Assembly (NCBI GenBank): GCA_947623455.1
Contig: OX392527.1
Coordinates: 54,480,401-54,544,400, forward strand
Direction of reading: 5' to 3'
Length of the DNA stretch: 64,000 bases
Origin: Mimachlamys varia
Lineage: Eukaryota > Mollusca > Bivalvia > Pectinida > Pectinidae
Of this stretch, positions 24,665-38,957 are shown one piece after another (positions within the stretch are counted from its first letter, which is position 1; the number at the start of each line of letters is the position of its first letter). Both the position numbers and the translations under genes were made by a program. The notes under the pieces were generated by a model. It made no database searches. It was not told the DNA's origin and saw nothing but the letters and a program-made list of their open reading frames with translations.

Positions 24665-27600
24665 CAGCACGGAATATGTTGTCTCAGTAAGGTAGATGTG
24701 GTGTCAGAACGGTAGACGTTGTCTCAGTACGGTAGATGCTGTTTCAGTACGGTAAATGCTGTTTCAGTACGGTAGATTCTGTCTCAATACGGAAGATGTT
24801 GTCTCAGTACGGTAGATGTTGTCTCAATACGGCAGATGTTGTCTCAGTACGGTAGATGTTTTCTCAGTACGGTATATGTTTTCTCAGTAAGGTAAATGCG
24901 GTGTCAGTACGGTAGATGTTGTCTCAGTACGGTATATGTTGTCTCAGTAAGGTAGATGCGGTGTCAGTACGGTAGATGTTGTCTCAGTACGGTATATGCT
25001 GTTTTAGTAAGTTATTTGCTGTCTCAGTACGGTATATGTGGTCTCAGTACGGTAGATGCTGTCTCAGTACGGTAGATGTTGTCTGAGTACGGTAGATGTT
25101 GCCTGAGTACGGTATATACTGTCACAATACGGTAGATGTTGTCTCAGTACGGTAGATGTTGTCTCAGTACGGTAGATGTTGTATTAATTACGTAGATGCT
25201 ATTTTAGTAAGTTATTTGCTGTCTCAGTACGGTATATGTTGTCTTAGTAAGGTAGATGCAGTGTCAGTACGGTAGATGTTGTCTCAGTACGGTACATGCT
25301 GTTTCAGTACGGTTGATGTTGTCTCAGTACGGTAGATGTTGTATCAGTTAGGTAGATGATGTCTCAGAAAGGTAGATGTTGTCTCAGTACGGTAGATGTT
25401 GTCTCAGTACGGTAGATGTTGTCTGAGTACGGTAGATACTGTTTTAGTAAGTTATTTGTTGTCTCAGTACGGTATATGTTGTCTCAGTAAGGTAGATGTT
25501 GTCTCAGTACGGTATATGTTGTCTCAGTAAGGTAGATGCGGTGTCAGTACGGTAGATGTTGTCTCAGTACGGTCTATGTTGTCTGAGTACGGTAGATGCT
25601 GTTTTAGTAAGTAATTTGCTGCCTCAGTACGGTATATGTGGTCTCAGTAAGGTAGATACTGTCTCAGTACGGTAGATGCTGTCTCAGTACGGTAGATGTT
25701 GTCTGAGTACGGTATAAACTGTCACAATACGGTAGATGTTGTCTCAGTACGGTAGATACTGTCTCAATACGGTAGATGTTGTCTCAGTAAGGTAGATGCG
25801 GTGTCAGTACGGTAGATGTTGTCTCAATACGGCAGATGTTGTCTCAGTACGGTAGATGTTTTCTCAGTACGGTATATGTTGTCTCAGTAAGGTAAATGCG
25901 GTGTCAGTACGGTAGGTGTTGTCTCAGTACGGTATATGTTGTCTCAGTAAGGTAGATGCGGTGTCAGTACGGTAGATGTTGTCTCAGTACGGTATATGCT
26001 GTTTTAGTAAGTTATTTGCTGTCTCAGTACGGTATATGTGGTCTCAGTACGGTAGATGCTGTCTCAGTACGGTAGATGTTGTCTGAGTACGGTAGATGTT
26101 GTCTGAGTACGGTGTATACTGTCACAATACGGTAGATGTTGTCTCAGTACGGAAGATGTTGTCTCAGTACGGTAGATGTTGTATCAATTAGGTATATGAT
26201 GTCTCAGTACGGTATATGTTGTCTGAGTACGGTATATGCTATTTTAGGAAGTTATTTGCTGTCTCAGTACGGTATATGTTGTCTCAGTAAGGTAGATGCG
26301 GTGTCAGTACGGTAGATGTTGTCTCAGTACGGTAGATGTTGTCTGAGTACGGTATAAACTGTCACAATACGGTAGATGTTGTCTCAGTACGGTAGATACT
26401 GTCTCAATACGGTAGATGTTGTCTCAGTAAGGTAGATGCGGTGTCAGTACGGTAGATGTTGTCTCAATACGGCAGATGTTGTCTCAGTACGGTAGATGTT
26501 TTCTCAGTACGGAATATGTTGTCTCAGTAAGGTAAATGCGGTGTCAGTACGGTATATGTTGTCTCAGTACGGTATATGTTGTCTCAGTAAGGTAGATGCG
26601 GTGTCAGTACGGTAGATGTTATCTCAGTACGGTATATGCTGTTTTAGTAAGTTATTTGCTGTCTCAGTACGGTATATGTGGTCTCAGTACGGTATATGCT
26701 GTCTCAGTACGGTAGATGTTGTCTGAGTACGGTAGATGTTGTCTAAGTACGGTGTATACTGTCACAATACGGTAGATGTTGTCTCAGTACGGCATATGTT
26801 GTCTCAGTACGGTAGATGTTGTATCAATTAGGTAGGTGATGTCTCAGTACTGTATATGTTGTCTGAGTACGGTATATGCTATTTTAGGAAGTTATTTGCT
26901 GTCTCAGTACGGTATATGTTGTCTCAGTAAGGTAGATGCGGTGTCAGTACGGTAGATGTTGTTTCAGTACGGTACATGTTGTCTCAGTACGGTAGGTGTT
27001 GTCTGAGTACGGTAGATACTGTTTTAGTAAGTTTTTTGTTGTCTCAGTACGGTATATGTTGTCTCAGTAAGGTAGATATTGTCTCAGTAAGGTAAATGCG
27101 GTGTCAGTACGGTAGATGTTGTCTCAGTACGGTATATGTTGTCTCAGTAAGGTAGATGCGGTGTCAGTACGGTAGATGTTGTCTCAGTACGGTATATGCT
27201 GTTTTAGTAAGTTATTTGCTGTCTCAGTACAGTATATGTGGTCTCAGTACGGTAGATGCTGTCTCAGTACGGTAGATGTTGTCTGAGTACGGTAGATGTT
27301 GTCTGAGTACGGTGTATACTGTCACAATACGGTAGATGTTGTCTCAATACGGTAGATGTTGTCTCAGTACGGTAGATGTTGTATCAATTAGGTAGATGAT
27401 GTCTCAGTACGGTATATGTTGTCTGAGTACGGTAGATGCTATTTTAGTAAGTTATTTGCTGTCTCAGTACGGTATATGTTGTCTCAGTACGGTAGATACG
27501 GTGTCAGTACGGTAGATGTTGTTTCAGTACTGTAGATGTTGTCTCAGTACGGTAGATGTTGTCTGAGTACGGTAGATACTGTTTTAGTAAGTTATTTGCT

Positions 27601-29780
27601 GTCTCAGTACTGTAGATGTTGTCTCAGTAAGGTAAATGCGGTGTCAGTACGGTAGATGTTGTCTCAGTACGGTATATGTTGTCTCAGTAAGGTAGATGCG
27701 GTGTCAGTACGGTAGATGTTTTCTCAGTACGGTATATGTTGTCTGAGTACGGTAGATGCTGTTTTAGTAAGTAATTTGCTGTCTCAGTACGGTATATGTG
27801 GTCTCAGTAAGGTAGATGCTGTCTCAGTACGGTAGATGTTGTCTGAGTACGGTATAAACTGTCACAATACGGTAGATGTTGTCTCAGTACGGTGGATACT
27901 GTCTCAATACGGTAGATGTTGTCTCAGTAAGGTAGATGCGGTGTCAGTACGGTATTTGTTGTCTCAGTAAGGTAGATGCTGTCTCAGTACGGTAGATGCT
28001 GTCTCTACTGTAGATGTTGTCTCAGTGCGGTAGATGCTGTCTCAGTACGGTAGATGTTGTCTGAGTACGGTAGATGCTGTTTTAGTAAGTTATTTGCTGT
28101 CTCAGTACGGTAGATGTTGTCTCAGTACGGTATATGTTGTCTCAGTAAGGTAGAGCGGGGTCAGTACGGTAGATGTTGTTTCAGTACGGTAAATGTTGTC
28201 TCAGTACGGTATATACTGTTTTAGTAAGTTATTTGCTGTCTCAGTTCGGTAATGTTTTCTCAGTAAGGTATATGTTGTCTCAGTACGGTATATGTTGTCT
28301 CAGTAAGGTGGATGCGGTGTCAGTACGGTAGATGTTGTCTCAGTACGGTATATGTTGTCTCAGTACGGTAGATGTTGTCACAGTATAGTATATGTTGTCT
28401 GAGTACCGTAGATGCTGTTTTAGTAAGTTATTTGCTGTCTCAGTACGGTATATGTTGTCTCAGTAAGGTAGATGTGGTGTCAGAACGGTAGACGTTGTCT
28501 CAGTACGGTAGATGCTGTCTCAGTACGGTAGATGCTGTTTCAGTACGGTAGATGCTGTTTAAGTACGGTAGATTTTGTCTCAATACGGTAGATGTTGTAT
28601 CAGTACGATAGATGTTGTCTCAGTACGGTAGATGTTGTCTCAGTACGGTAGATGTTGTATCAATTAGGTAGATGATGTCTCAGTACGGTATATGTTGTCT
28701 GAGTACGGTATATGCTATTTTAGTAAGTTATTTGCTGTCTCAGTACGGTATATGTTGTCTCAGTAAGGTAGATGCGGTGTCAGTACGGTAGATGTTGTTT
28801 CAGTACTGTAGATGTTGTCTCAGTACGGTAGATGTTGTCTCAGTACGGTAGATGTTCTCTGAGTACGGTAGATACTGTTTTAGTAAGTTATTTGCTGTCT
28901 CAGTACGGTATATGTTGTCTCAGTAAGGTAGATGTTGTCTCAGTACGGTAGATACTGTCTCAATACGGTAGATGTTGTCTCAGTAAGGTAAATGCGGTGT
29001 CAGTCCGGTAGATGTTCTCTGAATACGGCAGATGTTGTCTCAGTACGGTAGATGTTTTCTCAGTACGGTATATGTTGTCTCAGTAAGGTAAATGCGGTGT
29101 CAGTACGGTAGATGTTGTCTCAGTACGGTATATGTTGTCTCAGTAAGGTAGATGCGGTGTCAGTACGGTAGATGTTGTCTCAGTACGGTATATAATGTTT
29201 TAGTAAGTTATTTGCTGTCTCAGTACGGTATATGTGGTCTCAGTACGGTATATGCTGTCTCAGTACGGTAGATGTTGTCTGGGTACGGTAGATGTTGTCT
29301 GAGTACGGTGTATACTGTCACAATACGGTAGATGTTGTCTCAGTACGGTAGATGTTGTCTCAGTACGGTAGATGTTGTATCAATTAGGTAGATGATGTCT
29401 CAGTACTGTATATGTTGTCTGAGTACGGTATATGCTATTTTAGTAAGTTATTTGCTGTCTCAGTACGGTATATGTTGTCTCAGTAAGGTAGATGCGGGGT
29501 CAGTACGGTAGATGTTGTCTCAGTACGGTAAATGTTGTCTCAGTACGGTAGATACTGTTTTAGTAAGTTATTTGCTGTCTCAGTTCGGTATATGTTTTCT
29601 CAGTAAGGTATATGTTGTCTCAGTACGGTATATGTTGTCTCAGTACGGTAGATGTTGTCTCAGTAAGGTAGATGTGGTGTCAGAACGGTAGACGTTGTCT
29701 CAGTACGGTAGATGCTGTCTCAGTACGGTAGATGCTGTTTCAGTACGGTAGATGCTGTTTAAGTATGGTAGATTCTGTCT
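24665..29780. repeat. B-type block following T block 3
   Basis: This matches the block after T block 2 at an offset of 12,489 bp, shortening near 26,340 (offset 12,309 bp there). It ends with a further copy of the 1,996-bp repeat. The super-unit from T block 3 to T block 4 is only 5,940 bp (297 units), the shortest in the window. Confidence 0.82.
27497..29492. repeat. 1,996-bp higher-order repeat, copy 4
   Basis: The 18-bp marker is at 28,003, with GTGTATAC at 27,312 and 29,308 (1,996 bp). It differs from copies 1-3 at several scattered bases (GTAAGTT for GTATGTT near 28,087, AAATG near 28,191, GATTTTG near 28,571, GGGTACGG at 29,281). It is therefore slightly older or separately evolved. 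The 220-bp gain is absent. Confidence 0.88.
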
Positions 29781-30605
29781 CAGTACAGTAGCTGCTGTCT
29801 AAGTAAACTAAATGCTGTCTCAGTATGGTAGATGTTGTCTCAGTACAGTAGCTGCTGTCTAAGTAAACTAAATGCTGTCTCAGTATGGTAGATGTTGTCT
29901 CAGTAAGATATTTGCTGTCTCAGTATGGTAGATGCTTTCTCATTACGGTAGATGCTGACTGTATCGGTACGCCATATACTGTCTCAGTTCGGTAGACGTT
30001 GTCTCAGTACGGTAGATGCTGTCTCTGTACGGTAGATGCTGTCTCAATACGGTAGATATTGTCTAAGTAAGACATTTGCTGTCTCAGTACAGTATATCCT
30101 GTTTCTGCACGGTCGGTGTTGTCTCAGTACGGTAGATGTTTTTTTCAGTAAGGTAGATGATGTCTCAGTTCAGTAGATGTTGTCTCAGTAAGGTAGATGC
30201 TGTCTCAGTACGGTAGATGATGTCTCAGTCCTGTAAGTGTTAGCTGTCTCAGTACGGTAGAACCTGTCTCTGTACAGCAGATGCTGTTTCAGTAAGGTAG
30301 ATGCGGTGTCAGTACGGTAGATGTTGTTTCAGTACGGTAGATGTTGTCTCAGTACGGTAAATGTTGTCTCAGTACGGTAGATACTGTTTTAGTAAGTTAT
30401 TTGCTGTCTCAGTTCGGTATATGTTTTCTCAGTAAGGTATATGTTGTCTCAGTACGGTATATTTTGTCTCAGTAAGGTGGATGCGGTGTCAGTACGGTAG
30501 ATGTTGTCTCAGTACGGTATATGTTGTCTCAGTACGGTAGATGTTGTCCCAGTACAGTATATGTTGTCTGAGTACGGTAGATGCTGTTTAAGTTATTTGC
30601 TGTCT
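29781..30605. repeat. T block, copy 4
   Basis: The markers lie at 29,957, 30,226 and 30,583. The doubled 60-bp opening is present (29,781 and 29,841). One extra T in the run GATGTTTTTTTCAG near 30,138 makes it 1 bp longer than copy 3. Copies 3 and 4 are 5,940 bp apart. Confidence 0.88.
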
Positions 30606-31162
30606 CAGCACGGAATATGTTGTCTCAGTAAGGTAGATGTGGTGTCAGAACGGTAGACGTTGTCTCTGTACGGTAGATGCTGTTTCAGTACGGTAAATGC
30701 TGTTTCAGTACGGTAGATTCTGTCTCCATTCGGAAGATGTTGTCTCAGTACGGTAGATGTTGTCTCAATACGGCAGATGTTGTCTCAGTACGGTAGATGT
30801 TTTCTCAGTACGGTATATGTTTTCTCAGTAAGGTAAATGCGGTGTCAGTACGGTAGATGTTGTCTCAGTACGGTATATGTTGTCTCAGTAAGGTAGATGC
30901 GGTGTCAGTACGGTAGATGTTGTCTCAGTACGGTATATGCTGTTTTAGTAAGTTATTTGCTGTCTCAGTACGGTATATGTGGTCTCAGTACGGTAGATGC
31001 TGTCTCAGTACGGTAGATGTTGTCTGAGTACGGTAGATGTTGCCTGAGTACGGTATATACTGTCACAATACGGTAGATGTTGTCTCAGTACGGTAGATGT
31101 TGTCTCAGTACGGAAGATGTTGTATTAATTACGTAGATGCTATTTTAGTAAGTTATTTGCTG

Positions 31163-31921
31163 TCTCAGTACGGTAGATGTTGTCTCAGTACGGTATATGT
31201 TGTCTCAGTAAGGTAGAGCGGGGTCAGTACGGTAGATGTTGTTTCAGTACGGTAAATGTTGTCTCAGTACGGTATATACTGTTTTAGTAAGTTATTTGCT
31301 GTCTCAGTTCGGTATATGTTTTCTCAGTAAGGTATATGTTGTCTCAGTACGGTATGTTTTGTCTCAGTAAGGTGGATGCGGTGTCAGTACGGTAGATGTT
31401 GTCTCAGTACGGTATATGTTGTCTCAGTACGGTAGATGTTGTCCCAGTACAGTATATGTTGTCTGAGTACGGTAGATGCTGTTTCAGTACGGTAAATGCT
31501 GTTTCAGTACGGTAGATTCTGTCTCAATACGGAAGATGTTGTCTCAGTACGGTAGATGTTGTCTCAATACGGCAGATGTTGTCTCAGTACGGTAGATGTT
31601 TTCTCAGTACGGTATATGTTTTCTCAGTAAGGTAAATGCGGTGTCAGTACGGTAGATGTTGTCTCAGTACGGTATATGTTGTCTCAGTAAGGTAGATGCG
31701 GTGTCAGTACGGTAGATGTTGTCTCAGTACGGTATATGTGGTCTAAGTACGGTAGATGCTGTCTCAGTACGGTAGATGTTGTCTGAGTACGGTAGATGTT
31801 GCCTGAGTACGGTATATACTGTCACAATACGGTAGATGTTGTCTCAGTACGGTAGATGTTGTCTCAGTACGGAAGATGTTGTATTAATTACGTAGATGCT
31901 ATTTTAGTAAGTTATTTGCTG
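31163..31921. repeat. Mosaic 759-bp gain
   Basis: The unit GTATTAATTACGTAG occurs at 31,122 and again at 31,881, while super-units at 3-4, 12, 25 and 44 kb have it once. The added piece begins like 28,101-28,260 (GTAGAGCGGGGTC). It then follows the post-T series of 30.4-30.6 kb but skips the 4-bp-deleted pair and the units after it. It therefore combines two sources. Confidence 0.75.
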
Positions 31922-32676
31922 TCTCAGTACGGTATATGTTGTCTTAGTAAGGTAGATGCAGTGTCAGTACGGTAGATGTTGTCTCAGTACGGTACATGCT
32001 GTTTCAGTACGGTTGATGTTGTCTCAGTACGGTAGATGTTGTATCAGTTAGGTAGATGATGTCTCAGAAAGGTAGATGTTGTCTCAGTACGGTAGATGTT
32101 GTCTCAGTACGGTAGATGTTGTCTGAGTACCGTAGATACTGTTTTAGTAAGTTATTTGTTGTCTCAGTACGGTATATGTTGTCTCAGTAAGGTAGATGTT
32201 GTCTCAGTACGGTATATGTTGTCTCAGTAAGGTAGATGCGGTGTCAGTACGGTAGATGTTGTCTCAGTACGGTCTATGTTGTCTGAGTACGGTAGATGCT
32301 GTTTTAGTAAGTAATTTGCTGCCTCAGTACGGTATATGTGGTCTCAGTAAGGTAGATACTGTCTCAGTACGGTAGATGCTGTCTCAGTACGGTAGATGTT
32401 GTCTGAGTACGGTATAAACTGTCACAATACGGTAGATGTTGTCTCAGTACGGTAGATACTGTCTCAATACGGTAGATGTTGTCTCAGTAAGGTAGATGCG
32501 GTGTCAGTACGGTAGATGTTGTCTCAATACGGCAGATGTTGTCTCAGTACGGTAGATGTTTTCTCGGTACGGTATATGTTGTCTCAGTAAGGTAAATGCG
32601 GTGTCAGTACGGTAGGTGTTGTCTCAGTACGGTATATGTTGTCTCAATAAGGTAGATGCGGTGTCAGTACGGTAGA

Positions 32677-34393
32677 TGTTGTCTCTGTACGGTATATGCT
32701 GTTTTAGTAAGTTATTTGCTGTCTCAGTACGGTATATGTGGTCTCAGTACGGTAGATGCTGTCTCAGTACGGTAGATGTTGTTTGAGTACGGTAGATGTT
32801 GTCTGAGTACGGTGTATACTGTCACAATACGGTAGATGTTGTCTCAGTACGGCATATGCTGTCTCAGTACGGTAGATGTTGTATCAATTAGGTAGATGAT
32901 GTCTCAGTACGGTATATGTTGTCTGAGTACGGTATATGCTATTTTAGGAAGTTATTTGCTGTCTCAGTACGGTATATGTTGTCTCAGTAAGGTAGATGCG
33001 GTGTCAGTACGGTAGATGTTGTTTCAGTACGGTACATGTTGTCTCAGTACGGTAGATGTTGTCTCAGTACGGTAGATACTGTTTTAGTAAGTTATTTGCT
33101 GTGTCAGTACGGTATATGTTGTCTCAGTACGGTAGATGTTGTCTCAGTACGGTAGATGTTGTCTCAGTAAGGTAAATGCGGTGTCAGTACGGTAGATGTT
33201 GTCTCAGTACGGTAGATGTTGTCTCAGTAAGGTAAATGCGGTGTCAGTACGGTAGATGTTGTCTCAGTACGGTATATGTTGTCTCAGTAAGGTAGATGCG
33301 GTGTCAGTACGGTAGATGTTTTCTCAGTACGGTATATGTTGTCTGAGTACGGTAGATGCTGTTTTAGTAAGTAATTTGCTGTCTCAGTACGGTATATGTG
33401 GTCTCAGTAAGGTAGATGCTGTCTCAGTACGGTAGATGTTGTCTGAGTACGGCATAAACTGTCACAATACGGTAGATGTTGTCTGAGTACGGTGGATACT
33501 GTCTCAATACGGTAGATGTTGTCTCAGTAAGGTAGATGCGGTGTCAGTACGGTATTTGTTGTCTCAGTAAGGTAGATGCTGTCTCAGTACGGTAGATGCT
33601 GTCTCTACTGTAGATGTTGTCTCAGTGCGGTAGATGCTGTCTCAGTACGGTATATGTTGTCTGAGTACGGTAGATGCTGTTTGGTAAGTTATTTGCTGTC
33701 TCAGTACGGTATATGTTGTCTCAGTAAGGTAGATGCGGGGTCAGTACGGTAGATGTTGTTTCAGTACGGTAGATGTTGTCTCAGTACGGTAGATACTGTT
33801 TTAGTAAGTTATTTGCTGTCTCAGTTCGGTATATGTTTTCTCAGTAAGGTATATGTTGTCTCAGTACGGTATATGTTGTCTCAGTAAGGTGGATGCGGTG
33901 TCAGTACGGTAGATGTTGTCTCAGTACGGTATATGTTGTCTCAGTACGGTAGATGTTGTCACAGTATAGTATATGTTGTCTGAGTACGGTAGATGCTGTT
34001 TTAGTAAGTTATTTGCTGTCTCAGTACGGTATATGTTGTCTCAGTAAGGTAGATGTGGTGTCAGAACGGTAGACGTTGTCTCAGTACGGTAGATGCTGTC
34101 TCAGTACGGTAGATGCTGTTTAAGTACGGTAGATGTTCTCTGAGTACGGTAGATACTGTTTTAGTAAGTTATTTGCTGTCTCAGTACGGTATATGTTGTC
34201 TCAGTAAGGTAGATGTTGTCTCAGTACGGTAGATACTGTCTCAATACGGTAGATGTTGTCTCAGTAAGGTAAATGCGGTGTCAGTCCGGTAGATGTTGTC
34301 TCAATACGGCAGATGTTGTCTCAGTACGGTAGATGTTTTCTCAGTACGGTATATGTTGTCTCAGTAAGGTAAATGCGGTGTCAGTACGGTAGA
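32677..34393. repeat. 1,717-bp tandem duplication, copy 1
   Basis: Anchors are GTCTCTGTACGG (32,683 and 34,400) and the 18-bp marker (33,603 and 35,320), both 1,717 bp apart. That is 86 units minus the 2-bp loss in the marker and a 1-bp loss in GCTGTTTGGTAAG. Confidence 0.88.
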
Positions 34394-36110
34394 TGTTGTC
34401 TCTGTACGGTATATGCTGTTTTAGTAACTTATTTGCTGTCTCAGTACGGTATATGTGGTCTCAGTACGGTAGATGCTGTCTCAGTACGGTAGATGTTGTT
34501 TGAGTACGGTAGATGTTGTCTGAGTACGGTGTATACTGTCACAATACGGTAGATGTTGTCTCAGTACGGCATATGCTGTCTCAGTACGGTAGATGTTGTA
34601 TCAATTAGGTAGATGATGTCTCAGTACGGTATATGTTGTCTGAGTACGGTATATGCTATTTTAGGAAGTTATTTGCTGTCTCAGTACGGTATATGTTGTC
34701 TCAGTAAGGTAGATGCGGTGTCAGTACGGTAGATGTTGTTTCAGTACGGTACATGTTGTCTCAGTACGGTAGATGTTGTCTCAGTACGGTAGATACTGTT
34801 TTAGTAAGTTATTTGCTGTGTCAGTACGGTATATGTTGTCTCAGTACGGTAGATGTTGTCTCAGTACGGTAGATGTTGTCTCAGTAAGGTAAATGCGGTG
34901 TCAGTACGGTAGATGTTGTCTCAGTACGGTAGATGTTGTCTCAGTAAGGTAAATGCGGTGTCAGTACGGTAGATGTTGTCTCAGTACGGTATATGTTGTC
35001 TCAGTAAGGTAGATGCGGTGTCAGTACGGTAGATGTTTTCTCAGTACGGTATATGTTGTCTGAGTACGGTAGATGCTGTTTTAGTAAGTAATTTGCTGTC
35101 TCAGTACGGTATATGTGGTCTCAGTAAGGTAGATGCTGTCTCAGTACGGTAGATGTTGTCTGAGTACGGCATAAACTGTCACAATACGGTAGATGTTGTC
35201 TCAGTACGGTGGATACAGTCTCAATACGGTAGATGTTGTCTCAGTAAGGTAGATGCGTTGTCAGTACGGTATTTGTTGTCTCAGTAAGGTAGATGCTGTC
35301 TCAGTACGGTAGATGCTGTCTCTACTGTAGATGTTGTCTCAGTGCGGTAGATGCTGTCTCAGTACGGTATATGTTGTCTGAGTACGGTAGATGCTGTTTG
35401 GTAAGTTATTTGCTGTCTCAGTACGGTATATGTTGTCTCAGTAAGGTAGATGCGGGGTCAGTACAGTAGATGTTGTTTCAGTACGGTAGATGTTGTCTCA
35501 GTACGGTAGATACTGTTTTAGTAAGTTATTTGCTGTCTCAGTTCGGTATATGTTTTCTCAGTAAGGTATATGTTGTCTCAGTACGGTATATGTTGTCTCA
35601 GTAAGGTGGATGCGGTGTCAGTACGGTAGATGTTGTCTCAGTACGGTATATGTTGTCTCAGTACGGTAGATGTTGTCACAGTATAGTATATGTTGTCTGA
35701 GTACGGTAGATGCTGTTTTAGTAAGTTATTTGCTGTCTCAGTACGGTATATGTTGTCTCAGTAAGGTAGATGTGGTGTCAGAACGGTAGACGTTGTCTCA
35801 GTACGGTAGATGCTGTCTCAGTACGGTAGATGCTGTTTAAGTACGGTAGATGTTCTCTGAGTACGGTAGATACTGTTTTAGTAAGTTATTTGCTGTCTCA
35901 GTACGGTATATGTTGTCTCAGTAAGGTAGATGTTGTCTCAGTACGGTAGATACTGTCTCAATACGGTAGATGTTGTCTCAGTAAGGTAAATGCGGTGTCA
36001 GTCCGGTAGATGTTGTCTCAATACGGCAGATGTTGTCTCAGTACGGTAGATGTTTTCTCAGTACGGTATATGTTGTCTCAGTAAGGTAAATGCGGTGTCA
36101 GTACGGTAGA
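34394..36110. repeat. 1,717-bp tandem duplication, copy 2
   Basis: This is the second copy of 32,677-34,393. Small differences include GTAACTT near 34,426 for GTAAGTT and GATACAGTCTC near 35,212 for GATACTGTCTC. It ends near 36,110, where GATGTTCTCTGAG joins a different series. Confidence 0.85.
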
Positions 36111-37339
36111 TGTTCTCTGAGTACGGTAGATGCTGTTTTAGTAAGTAATTTGCTGTCTCAGTACGGTATATGTGGTCTCAGTAAGGTAGATGCTGTCTCA
36201 GTACGGTAGATGTTGTCTGAGTACGGTATAAACTGTCACAATACGGTAGATGTTGTCTCAGTACGGTGGATACTGTCTCAGTTCGGTATATGTTTTCTCA
36301 GTAAGGTAGATGCGGTGTCAGTACGGTATTTGTTGTCTCAGTAAGGTAGATGCTGTCTCAGTACGGTAGATGCTGTCTCTACTTTAGATGTTGTCTCAGT
36401 GCGGTAGATGCTGTCTCAGTACGGTAGATGTTGTCTGAGTACGGTAGATGCTGTTTTAGTAAGTTATTTGCTGTCTCAGTACGGTATATGTTGTCTCAGT
36501 AAGGTAGATGCGGGGTCAGTACGGTAGATGTTGTTTCAGTACGGTAGATGTTGTCTCAGTACGGTAAATGTTGTCTCAGTACGGTAGATACTGTTTTAGT
36601 AAGTTATTTGCTGTCTCAGTTCGGTATATGTTTTCTCAGTAAGGTATATGTTGTCTCAGTATGGTATATGTTGTCTCAGTAAGGTGGATGCGGTGTCAGT
36701 ACGGTAGATGTTGTCTCAGTACGGTATATGTTGTCTCAGTACGGTAGATGTTGTCACAGTATAGTATATGTTGTCTGAGTACGGTAGATGCTGTTTTAGT
36801 AAGTTATTTGCTGTCTCAGTACGGTATATGTTGTCTCAGTAAGGTAGATGTGATGTCAGAACGGTAGACGTTGTCTCAGTACGGTAGATGCTGTCTCAGT
36901 ACGGTAGATGCTGTTTCAGTACGGTAGATGCTGTCTCAATACGGTAGATGTTGTATCAGTACGATAGATGTTGTCTCAGTACGGTAGATGTTGTCTCAGT
37001 ACGGTAGATGTTGTATCAATTAGGTAGATGATGTCTCAGTACGGTATATGTTGTCTGAGTACGGTATATGCTATTTTAGTAAGTTATTTGCTGTCTCAGT
37101 ACGGTATATGTTGTCTCAGTAAGGTAGATGCGGTGTCAGTACGGTAGATGTTGTTTCAGTACGGTAGATGTTGTCTCAGTACGGTAGATGTTGTCTCAGT
37201 ACGGTAGATGTTCTCTGAGTACGGTAGATACTGTTTTAGTAAGTTATTTGCTGTCTCAGTACGGTAGATGTTGTCTCAGTACGGTAGATACTGTCTCAAT
37301 ACGGTAGATGTTGTCTCAGTAAGGTAAATGCGGTGTCAG

Positions 37340-38957
37340 TACGGTAGATGTTGTCTCAATACGGCAGATGTTGTCTCAGTACGGTAGATGTTTTCTCAGT
37401 ACGGTATATGTTGTCTCAGTAAGGTAAATGCGGTGTCAGTACGGTAGATGTTGTCTCAGTACGATATATGTTGTCTCAGTAAGGTAGATGCGGTGTCAGT
37501 ACGGTAGATGTTGTCTCAGTACGGTATATAATGTTTTAGTAAGTTATTTGCTGTCTCAGTACGGTATATGTGGTCTCAGTACGGTATATGCTGTCTCAGT
37601 ACGGTAGATGTTGTCTGAGTACGGTAGATGTTGTCTGAGTACGGTGTATACTGTCACAATACGGTAGATGTTGTCTCAGTACGGTAGATGTTGTATCAAT
37701 TAGGTAGATGATGTCTCAGTACTGTATATGTTGTCTGAGTACGGTATATGCTATTTTAGTAAGTTATTTGCTGTCTCAGTACGGTATATGTTGTCTCAGT
37801 AAGGTAGATGCGGGGTCAGTACGGTAGATGTTGTCTCAGTACGGTAAATGTTGTCTCAGTACGGTAGATACTGTTTTAGTAAGTTATTTGCTGTCTCAGT
37901 TCGGTATATGTTTTCTCAGTAAGGTATATGTTGTCTCAGTACGGTATATGTTGTCTCAGTACGGTAGATGTTGTCTCAGTAAGGTAGATGTGGTGTCAGA
38001 ACGGTAGACGTTGTCTCAGTACGGTAGATGCTGTCTCAGTACGGTAGATGCTGTTTCAGTACGGTAGATGCTGTTTAAGTATGGTAGATTCTGTCTCGAT
38101 ACGGTAGATGTTGTATCAGTACGATAGATGTTATCTCAGTACGGTAGATGTTGTCTCAGTACGGTAGATGTTGTATCAATTAGGTAGATGATGTCTCAGT
38201 ACGGTATATGTTGTCTGAGTACGGTAAATGCTATTTTAGTAAGTTATTTGCTGTCTCAGTACGGTATATGTTGTCTCAGTAAGGTAGATGCGGTGTCAGT
38301 ACGGTAGATGTTGTTTCAGTACTGTAGATGTTGTCTCAGTACGGTAGATGTTGTCTCAGTACGGTAGATGTTCTCTGAGTACGGTAGATGCTGTTTTAGT
38401 AAGTAATTTGCTGTCTCAGTACGGTATATGTGGTCTCAGTAAGGTAGATGCTGTCTCAGTACGGTAGATGTTGTCTGAGTACGGTATAAACTGTCACAAT
38501 ACGGTAGATGTTGTCTCAGTACGGTGGATACTGTCTCAATACGGTAGATGTTGTCTCAGTAAGGTAGATGCGGTGTCAGTACGGTATATGTTGTCTCAGT
38601 AAGGTAGATGCTGTCTCAGTACGGTAGATGATGTCTCTACTGTAGATGTTGTCTCAGTGCGGTAGATGCTGTCTCAGTACGGTAGATGTTGTCTGAGTAC
38701 GGTAGATGCTGTTTTAGTAAGTTATTTGCTGTCTCAGTACGGTATATGTTGTCTCAGTAAGGTAGATGTTGTCTCAGTACGGTAGATGTTGTCTCAGTAC
38801 GGTAGATGTTGTATCAATTAGGTAGATGATGGCTCAGTACGGTAGATGTTGTCTGAGTACGGTATATGCTATTTTAGTAAGTTATTTGCTGTCTCAGTAC
38901 GGTATATGTTGTCTCAGTAAGGTAGATGCGGTGTCAGTCCGGTAGATGTTGTCTCAA
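37340..38957. repeat. 1,618-bp tandem duplication, copy 1
   Basis: The 18-bp marker lies at 38,635 and 40,253. The series around 37,921 repeats at 39,539. The period is 81 units minus the 2-bp loss in the marker. It is absent from the corresponding place in the right-hand 6.1-kb copy, so it arose after that copy separated or was lost there. Confidence 0.85.

Noticed and set aside
30130..30150. Run of seven Ts as an RNA polymerase III terminator
   Set aside because: It is a single-base extension of a run of six Ts seen in other T blocks. No tRNA-like or other polymerase III gene lies upstream.
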